In this document: piece by piece, positions 7,680 to 11,735 of the stretch
How positions within the stretch are numbered: the first letter of the stretch is position 1
How the letters are laid out: every line of letters begins with the position of its first letter
Source: a bacterium TMED144
GTDB lineage: Bacteria > Fidelibacterota > Marinisomatia > Marinisomatales > TCS55
Assembly (NCBI GenBank): GCA_002170005.2
Contig: NHGT02000015.1
Span: 87,821 to 99,555, forward strand
Reading direction: 5' to 3'
Length of the DNA stretch: 11,735 nucleotides
Position numbers and translations under genes: made by a program
Notes under the pieces: model-generated
Seen by the model: the letters and a program-made list of their open reading frames with translations, nothing else
Databases searched by the model: none
Told to the model about the DNA's origin: nothing

Positions 7680-8222
7680 TTAGGATCTATCCCAAAGAAT
7701 TTCTTTGGCACCCTTTTCTGAAGAAACATTTCTAGCAAGAACAAAAAAATAATCACTAAGTCTATTTAAATAGGGAAGCCAATTTTTAACACTTACACCC
7801 TCACTAGATAAGGCAACACAAGCTCGCTCCACTCTCCTAGATACAGCTCTATTAATATGTAACTGCGCACAAAACTGATTCCCACCAGGTAAAATGAACT
7901 CTTTTAATGGAGGTAAGTTTTCATTGTATTTCTTTATATTCAATTCGAGAAAATCTAAACGATCTTCTTTTAGCAGATTTAGGTCAGAATTTAAAAGAGA
8001 TGCCTCACCACCAATATTAAAAAGATCTTGCTGGATAGAAGAAAGATCTCTGATTAAACTCTCATTTTCACAGAAAGAAATAGATAACCCAATTTGACTA
8101 TTCAATTCGTCAACCTCTCCCATAAATTCAACCACTGGGTGATCTTTATCAACTCTTTCACCAGTACCCAAACTGGTTCTACCTTTGTCTCCTTTTCGGG
8201 TTGAAACCTTTGAAATTCTCAT
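7680..8222 (-). CDS. PduO-type cob(I)alamin adenosyltransferase
   Basis: Transfers the adenosyl group from ATP to cob(I)alamin, making adenosylcobalamin. It is 180 residues, a single PduO/MMAB-type domain. Signatures are the N-terminal ATP-binding TRKGDKGRTSL (residues 8-18), GEVDELNS (35-42), QQDLFNIGGE (64-73), RAVSRRVERA (125-134) and LNRLSDYFFVLAR (152-164), with the Arg and Asp residues conserved in the family. The ATG at 8222 comes 1 nt after the nhaD stop. It shares a transcription unit with the B12-dependent mutase at the left edge, which is the obvious client enzyme. No cobalamin riboswitch is possible directly upstream because nhaD coding sequence abuts it. Confidence 0.95.
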   Translation of the reverse strand: MRISKVSTRKGDKGRTSLGTGERVDKDHPVVEFMGEVDELNSQIGLSISFCENESLIRDLSSIQQDLFNIGGEASLLNSDLNLLKEDRLDFLELNIKKYNENLPPLKEFILPGGNQFCAQLHINRAVSRRVERACVALSSEGVSVKNWLPYLNRLSDYFFVLARNVSSEKGAKEILWDRS

Positions 8223-8223
8223 C

Positions 8224-9621
8224 TTAAAAAAATATGATTCCTACGATAAGAAATAGTGGAAATAAAATTGCTAGAGAGTAAAGAAAATAGCCAAAAAATG
8301 AGGGCATTTTAATCCCAGAAGACTCTGCGATCGACTTAACCATAAAATTGGGAGCATTTCCGATGTAAGTATTAGCACCCATAAATACGGCGCCAGCAGA
8401 AATTGCTAATAATGTATTCGATAGCTTTCCCATTAATACCTGTGCGTCTCCCCCTGCAGTATTGAAGAATACTAAATAGGTAGGAGCGTTATCTAAAAAA
8501 CTTGATAATATTCCTGTCAACCAAAAGTACATGCTATTAACTGGTCCAGCTTCACTTGAAACAGCATTTATAACTGCAGATAAAGCACCATCGTTACCAG
8601 CCTTTAAAATGGCAATAGCAGGAATAATAGTAATAAATATTCCTGCAAATAGCTTTGCGACTTCTTGTATGGGGAACCAATTAAATTCATTTGCTTCTCT
8701 AATTTCTGATGGAGTTAGTTTTAAACTTGCAAAGGCTAAAATCAATAACAAGACGTCTCTAGTTAAATTTTGAAGCTCTACATGCACGTGATATACATTA
8801 AATTCAATTCCTGGTCTCCAAAAACCACTTATCAAAACAGAGCAAACAACACCAGCTATTAATAAAAGATTGAATGAGCCCTTAATGCCTAACTTTTCAT
8901 CACCATCAGGCATTGGAATACTTTCTTCTTTTTTATACTCATAAGAATCATATATATAAAATATGATCATCAAAGATATAACCATAAAAAGCATTGGCAT
9001 AAACATAGCCTTGGTAGTCCAGAAGAAATCAACTCCTTTCAAAAAACCTAAAAACAAAGGAGGGTCACCTAGTGGAGTTAACGATCCACCTATGTTTGCC
9101 ACCAAAAAAATAAAAAATACAACTATATGTACTTTGTGCTTTCTATCCTTGTTTGCTCTAAGAAGCGGCCTGATCAGAAGCATTGCTGCGCCAGTCGTAC
9201 CCATCCAACTAGCTAAAACTGTTCCAAGGAAAATGATACCTGCATTTACAATTGGGGTGCCTACAAAAGAGCCAGTCAATTGCACTCCTCCAGAAATTGT
9301 AAATAAAGCAAAAAGTAAAATTATAAACGGGATATACTCCAACAATCCAACGTGAAGTACTTCGTAGATTACAATTGAAAACCCAACTTTAAAGACAAAC
9401 GGTAGAAGTAATAGTATAGCCCAAAAAGCAGATATTTTGCCAAAATTATGATGCCAAAAATCATGTGCAACTAGGGGAAAAATTGCAATTGAAAGCAGAA
9501 TACCAACAAAAGGAATGACCCAAAAGATAGATAAATAACCACCATCCAAATGGGGTGCACCAGCTTCTGCTGCAAATATGTTTTGAAAAAGCAGTAAAGA
9601 TAAGAATAAGAATTTTTTCAT
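8224..9621 (-). CDS. nhaD: NhaD-like Na+/H+ antiporter (CitMHS/ion transporter superfamily)
   Basis: A 465-residue inner-membrane transporter, probably exchanging Na+ (or Li+) for H+. From the chosen ATG at 9621 it starts with a cleavable-looking signal peptide (MKKFLFLSLLLFQ..IFA, then AEAG), followed by about 12 hydrophobic segments. Family motifs are WMGTTGAAMLLIRP (139-152) and GGSLTPLGDPP (178-188), with a second-repeat FLDNAPTYLVF and a late GANTYIGNAPNF. The frame is open to a TTG at 9693, but that would bury the signal peptide behind a basic tail, so 9621 is better, although no strong Shine-Dalgarno is visible. It heads the long minus-strand unit and is divergent to nqrM. Other family members carry citrate or dicarboxylates, so the ion assignment rests on family resemblance and the Na+-NQR context. 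Confidence 0.82.
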   Translation of the reverse strand: MKKFLFLSLLLFQNIFAAEAGAPHLDGGYLSIFWVIPFVGILLSIAIFPLVAHDFWHHNFGKISAFWAILLLLPFVFKVGFSIVIYEVLHVGLLEYIPFIILLFALFTISGGVQLTGSFVGTPIVNAGIIFLGTVLASWMGTTGAAMLLIRPLLRANKDRKHKVHIVVFFIFLVANIGGSLTPLGDPPLFLGFLKGVDFFWTTKAMFMPMLFMVISLMIIFYIYDSYEYKKEESIPMPDGDEKLGIKGSFNLLLIAGVVCSVLISGFWRPGIEFNVYHVHVELQNLTRDVLLLILAFASLKLTPSEIREANEFNWFPIQEVAKLFAGIFITIIPAIAILKAGNDGALSAVINAVSSEAGPVNSMYFWLTGILSSFLDNAPTYLVFFNTAGGDAQVLMGKLSNTLLAISAGAVFMGANTYIGNAPNFMVKSIAESSGIKMPSFFGYFLYSLAILFPLFLIVGIIFF

Positions 9622-9738
9622 TTTGTAAACCAAGTTTTTATTTAATCGTGAGATTTTGTATATAAACTTAAACTTGCGTAGTGTTTCTGGCAAATTTTTG
9701 ATTTCATTTTTTAATGTTTTTTTTTCTTAATTTCAAAC
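9622..9738. promoter_or_regulatory. Divergent nhaD / nqrM control region
   Basis: This 117-nt AT-rich gap must hold start signals for both nhaD (minus) and nqrM (plus). On the minus strand TTGCCA (9688-9693) lies 17 nt from TAAGTT (9665-9670), followed by TATATA (9659-9664), a plausible but weak sigma-70-type promoter for nhaD. Plus-strand signals are not convincing. A tandem hexamer AAACTT AAACTT occupies 9664-9675, and CAAGTTT (9631-9637) is the inverted complement of AAACTTG (9670-9676), a possible operator. Exact promoter positions are guesses. Confidence 0.45.
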
Positions 9739-9915
9739 ATGGAAATTGTACTAGCAATAGTTGTAATGTGCACAGCAATACTAGCTATGTCTGTAGGGAT
9801 TATTTTCAATCGAAAACCTTTGCAGGGTTCTTGTGGGGGAGTAGCTGATAATTGCGTATGTTTGGATGGCGGTACCTGCGATGACCCTTCTCAAAAACCT
9901 CTACAAAAAAACTAA
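9739..9915 (+). CDS. nqrM: NqrM-like Na+-NQR maturation factor
   Basis: A 58-residue protein, the only gene on the plus strand here. It has one N-terminal membrane segment (about residues 3-23), a basic NRK, then GSCGG (30-34) and a Cys-rich tail with Cys32, Cys39, Cys41 and Cys47, ending in a polar CDDPSQKP stretch. This is the NqrM (DUF539) plan, in which conserved cysteines are thought to deliver iron for the Fe centre between NqrD and NqrE. It is slightly shorter than the Vibrio protein. The ATG at 9739 is chosen because it starts just before the membrane helix; no Shine-Dalgarno is visible. NqrM usually follows apbE on the same strand; here it faces apbE and the stop codons overlap (TAA 9913-9915 against TAG 9914-9912). 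The neighbouring nqrF and apbE strongly support the call. Confidence 0.88.
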   Translation: MEIVLAIVVMCTAILAMSVGIIFNRKPLQGSCGGVADNCVCLDGGTCDDPSQKPLQKN

Positions 9916-10988
9916 TTAAAAAATGGCATATTATCGGTTTTTTTAACTAAAAAATCGTTTGATTTATCAGACAATATCCAAAGCGCTTCAGAACCCTCAA
10001 TAGAATTAATTAGTTTTAAGCCTTGATCGTAACTTAAAATACTCAATGCTGTAGCTAATGCATCAGCATCCATACAACTTTCAGCCAATACTGTCACTGA
10101 TAGTAATGATGATTCTACAGATTTACCATTCCTAGGGTCTATGATATGAGAATAGCTTTTACCATTGTATGTATAAAAATTCCTATAATTTCCTGAAGTT
10201 GCCATACCTTTATCTGATAAATCAACCTTACCAAAGATTTGCTCTCCAGGAAGTGTGTTTTTAACAGGTGTTTCTATTCCAATGCTCCAGGGTCGATTTA
10301 AATTATTCTTACCACCTACTCTGACCTCACCTCCAATCTCTACCATTAAATCCTTAAAACCTGATCTTTTTAAAAACCTAAAAATTTCATCTACCCCCCA
10401 GCCTTTGGCGATTGCATTCAAATCGATCATTTGACCTTTAATGGCTTTGGATAAAGTATTTTCATTTATATTGATTTTATTATAGCCTATCTTATTCATA
10501 GAAGATAAAATTTCTCCACTTTTAGGAGGTTCCCAGTTTTCACCCATTTTATTAATTCTACTTCCTGTTCTCCAAAGTTGGACAATAGGAAAAATAGTTG
10601 GATCAAAAGCACCGTTCGTAATTTTACCCCAATAAATTGAACGCTGGATAACATTCTTAAAGCCGGTTGATATGGATATGCTTTCTCCAGCATTTAAATC
10701 ATTGAATTGGGTTATTTCGCTGTTAACAAGATAAGTGGACATTTGATTATTTACTTCATATAAGACAGAATCAATTCCAAACTGTAGTTTTGCCAAATCA
10801 ATTTCCTCGTTAGGCTTAGGTACAAGTAAAATGGAATATGTAGTCCCCATTGTAGTGCCATTCAGAGCAACGTAAGGAGTACGAAAAGAGCAACTAAAAA
10901 AGTTTAAAACAAAAAGAAAGCCCAAAAAATATTGGGCTTTCAAAAATCTCAAAGAAAGATATTTGTTAACCAAAGCTGTCGTAATCAA
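9912..10988 (-). CDS. apbE: FAD:protein FMN transferase ApbE, predicted lipoprotein
   Basis: Covalently attaches FMN to Thr residues of Na+-NQR subunits (NqrB, NqrC) at the periplasmic face, using FAD and Mg2+. In the 358-residue outer frame the conserved core begins at GTTMGTTYS (44-52) and contains GAFDPT (126-131), [12 protein letters not shown] (189-200), GGEVRVGG (219-226), HIIDPRNG (281-288) and the metal/FAD region [10 protein letters not shown] (306-315). A hydrophobic stretch ending in NFFSC puts Cys33 in a fair lipobox. The start is uncertain: no ATG precedes the core. TTG codons at 10988 (overlapping nqrF by 23 nt) and 10952 (giving a compact MRFLKAQ signal peptide) are candidates. 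A terminator-like hairpin lies within this signal region. Identity is firm; start is not. Confidence 0.93.
   Translation of the reverse strand: MITTALVNKYLSLRFLKAQYFLGFLFVLNFFSCSFRTPYVALNGTTMGTTYSILLVPKPNEEIDLAKLQFGIDSVLYEVNNQMSTYLVNSEITQFNDLNAGESISISTGFKNVIQRSIYWGKITNGAFDPTIFPIVQLWRTGSRINKMGENWEPPKSGEILSSMNKIGYNKININENTLSKAIKGQMIDLNAIAKGWGVDEIFRFLKRSGFKDLMVEIGGEVRVGGKNNLNRPWSIGIETPVKNTLPGEQIFGKVDLSDKGMATSGNYRNFYTYNGKSYSHIIDPRNGKSVESSLLSVTVLAESCMDADALATALSILSYDQGLKLINSIEGSEALWILSDKSNDFLVKKTDNMPFFN
10906..10941 (-). terminator. Intrinsic terminator-like hairpin after nqrF, inside the apbE 5' end
   Basis: On the minus strand GAAAGCCCAA and TTGGGCTTTC form a perfect 10-bp stem (10916-10941) with a 6-nt TATTTT loop, followed at once by TTTTTGTTTT (10915-10906). 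The stem starts 24 nt after the nqrF stop codon, the usual place for an operon-end terminator. There is no T-run on the plus-strand side, so it is directional. It overlaps the apbE signal-peptide codons, so it may act as a partial terminator that lowers apbE expression relative to the nqr genes. Confidence 0.75.
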
Positions 10989-11735
10989 TCATATCTTTTT
11001 CAACTCCCAGATCGTACAACATTTTGTCGCAAGCATCGATCATCATCGGAGGACCACACATATAGAATTCAATATCAGTAGGATCTTCATGTTCTTTCAA
11101 ATAGCTCTCAAATGCCACATTATGAATAAAACCTGTCTCACCTTTCCAATTGTCTTCTGGCATCGGCTCAGACAAGCCAACAACATATTTAAAATTAGGA
11201 TGTTCTTTTTCTAATCTTAGAAAATCTTCATGATAGAACATTTCACGCGCCGATCTAGCGCCATAAAAGAAAGTAATCTTGCGTTTAGTTTTTTGAGTAT
11301 CTAATAAATCAAATAAATGACTTCTCATGGGTGCCATTCCAGCGCCTCCACCAAGATAAACCATTTCTCGATCAGTATCTTTAGCAAAAAACTCTCCAAA
11401 TGGACCCGAAACAGTTATCTTATCTCCAGGCTTTAAGTTAAAAACATAAGAAGAAGCAATGCCAGGAGGAACCTGACCCCATAGTGCTGGAGGTGGAGTG
11501 GCAATTCTAACATTTAACATAACTATATTACCCTCTGCGGGATGATTCGCCATAGAATAAGCTCTAAAACAATCTTCATCGTTATTTGCTACAACATCCC
11601 AAATTTTAAATTTATCCCAATCAGGATGATATTCTTTGTCTATATCAAAATCTTTATATTGAAGATCTTTATATTTAGGGATGTCAATCTGGATATACCC
11701 TCCAGCAGTAAAATTTAAATTTTCACCTTCTGGTA
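10966..11735 (-). CDS. nqrF: Na+-translocating NADH:quinone reductase subunit F (3' part, cut by window edge)
   Basis: NqrF oxidises NADH and passes electrons through FAD and a 2Fe-2S centre into the Na+-pumping Nqr complex. The visible 255 C-terminal residues, out of about 410 usual, are in frame to the right edge. They hold the FAD-binding RAYSMAN, then GPFGEFF, the NADH-binding [19 protein letters not shown], and YMCGPPMM, and end in a YDSFG tail. The N-terminal membrane helix and 2Fe-2S domain would lie beyond the window. The only internal methionine start (11553) falls in the middle of the FAD motif, so it is not the true start. The rest of the nqr operon presumably continues to the right, with apbE next downstream. 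Confidence 0.97.
   Translation of the reverse strand, partial: PEGENLNFTAGGYIQIDIPKYKDLQYKDFDIDKEYHPDWDKFKIWDVVANNDEDCFRAYSMANHPAEGNIVMLNVRIATPPPALWGQVPPGIASSYVFNLKPGDKITVSGPFGEFFAKDTDREMVYLGGGAGMAPMRSHLFDLLDTQKTKRKITFFYGARSAREMFYHEDFLRLEKEHPNFKYVVGLSEPMPEDNWKGETGFIHNVAFESYLKEHEDPTDIEFYMCGPPMMIDACDKMLYDLGVEKDMIDYDSFG

Noticed and set aside
8200..8260. Cobalamin riboswitch upstream of the adenosyltransferase
   Set aside because: The upstream DNA is nhaD coding sequence with only a 1-nt gap; no riboswitch-like structure was seen there or in the 9622-9738 gap.
8963..9355. 130-codon plus-strand open frame opposite nhaD
   Set aside because: Antisense of transmembrane-coding sequence, which often stays open; no start signal or family resemblance.
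9622..9693. 24-residue N-terminal extension of nhaD from a TTG at 9693
   Set aside because: It would place a basic, non-conserved tail before a clean signal peptide; the ATG at 9621 gives the expected protein.
9935..9957. CGGTTTTTTT/AAAAAATCG hairpin near the nqrM-apbE junction as a terminator
   Set aside because: Stem is nearly all A-T with one G-T pair, and no T-run follows on either strand.
10496..10693. 65-codon minus-strand frame within apbE
   Set aside because: Out-of-frame shadow inside a clear apbE coding sequence.
10963..11214. 83-codon plus-strand frame opposite nqrF
   Set aside because: Antisense shadow of nqrF with no supporting signal.
1..11735. Mobile elements, CRISPR arrays, tRNA or rRNA genes, defence islands
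   Set aside because: No repeats of suitable length, transposase or integrase frames, clover-leaf sequences or rRNA motifs were noticed; all sizeable DNA is accounted for by metabolic genes.

Overview
The window is AT-rich and densely packed. It reads as chromosome of a free-living, probably marine, Gram-negative bacterium. Three things support this: a Na+-pumping NADH:quinone reductase locus (nqrF, apbE, nqrM), a Na+/H+ antiporter with a signal peptide, and a predicted lipoprotein ApbE. The DXS active-site context (AEGHAVT rather than the proteobacterial AEQHAVT) fits the Bacteroidota/Chlorobiota/Marinimicrobia (FCB) side better than Proteobacteria. This lineage guess is from memory of the families and is tentative. 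No phage, transposon, CRISPR, tRNA or rRNA signal was seen, and no gap between genes exceeds 300 bases.

Layout. From 9621 down to the left edge, nine genes lie on the minus strand in one probable transcription unit: nhaD-like antiporter, PduO-type cobalamin adenosyltransferase, nrnA-like DHH phosphoesterase, ispH, pdxS, pdxT, dxs, cstA, and the 5' part of a B12-dependent acyl-CoA mutase cut by the window edge. Successive spacings are +1, +59, -4, -8, +8, -11, +2 and +17 nt, so most pairs are probably translationally coupled. On the right, the 3' part of nqrF enters from the edge (minus strand) and is followed by apbE. Between apbE and nhaD a 58-residue NqrM-like gene lies on the plus strand. 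It shares a 117-nt divergent control region with nhaD and overlaps the apbE stop codon tail to tail.

How the genes fit together. The right part is sodium bioenergetics: NqrF is the NADH-oxidising subunit of Na+-NQR, ApbE attaches FMN to Nqr subunits, NqrM is a maturation factor, and NhaD exchanges Na+ for H+. The long unit is cofactor and isoprenoid metabolism. It has the first (dxs) and last (ispH) enzymes of the MEP pathway, the complete DXP-independent PLP synthase (pdxST), and the enzyme that makes adenosylcobalamin together with a mutase that needs it. CstA is a possible pyruvate carrier, and pyruvate is a DXS substrate.

Most notable points. (1) The acyl-CoA mutase fragment carries the residue pair expected of isobutyryl-CoA mutase, not methylmalonyl-CoA mutase. 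(2) A small nqrM gene sits on the opposite strand from apbE/nqrF. (3) A strong intrinsic-terminator-like hairpin lies just after nqrF but inside the apbE signal-peptide coding region. I found no evidence of a wholly new system; the rest is recognisable core metabolism in an unusual arrangement.
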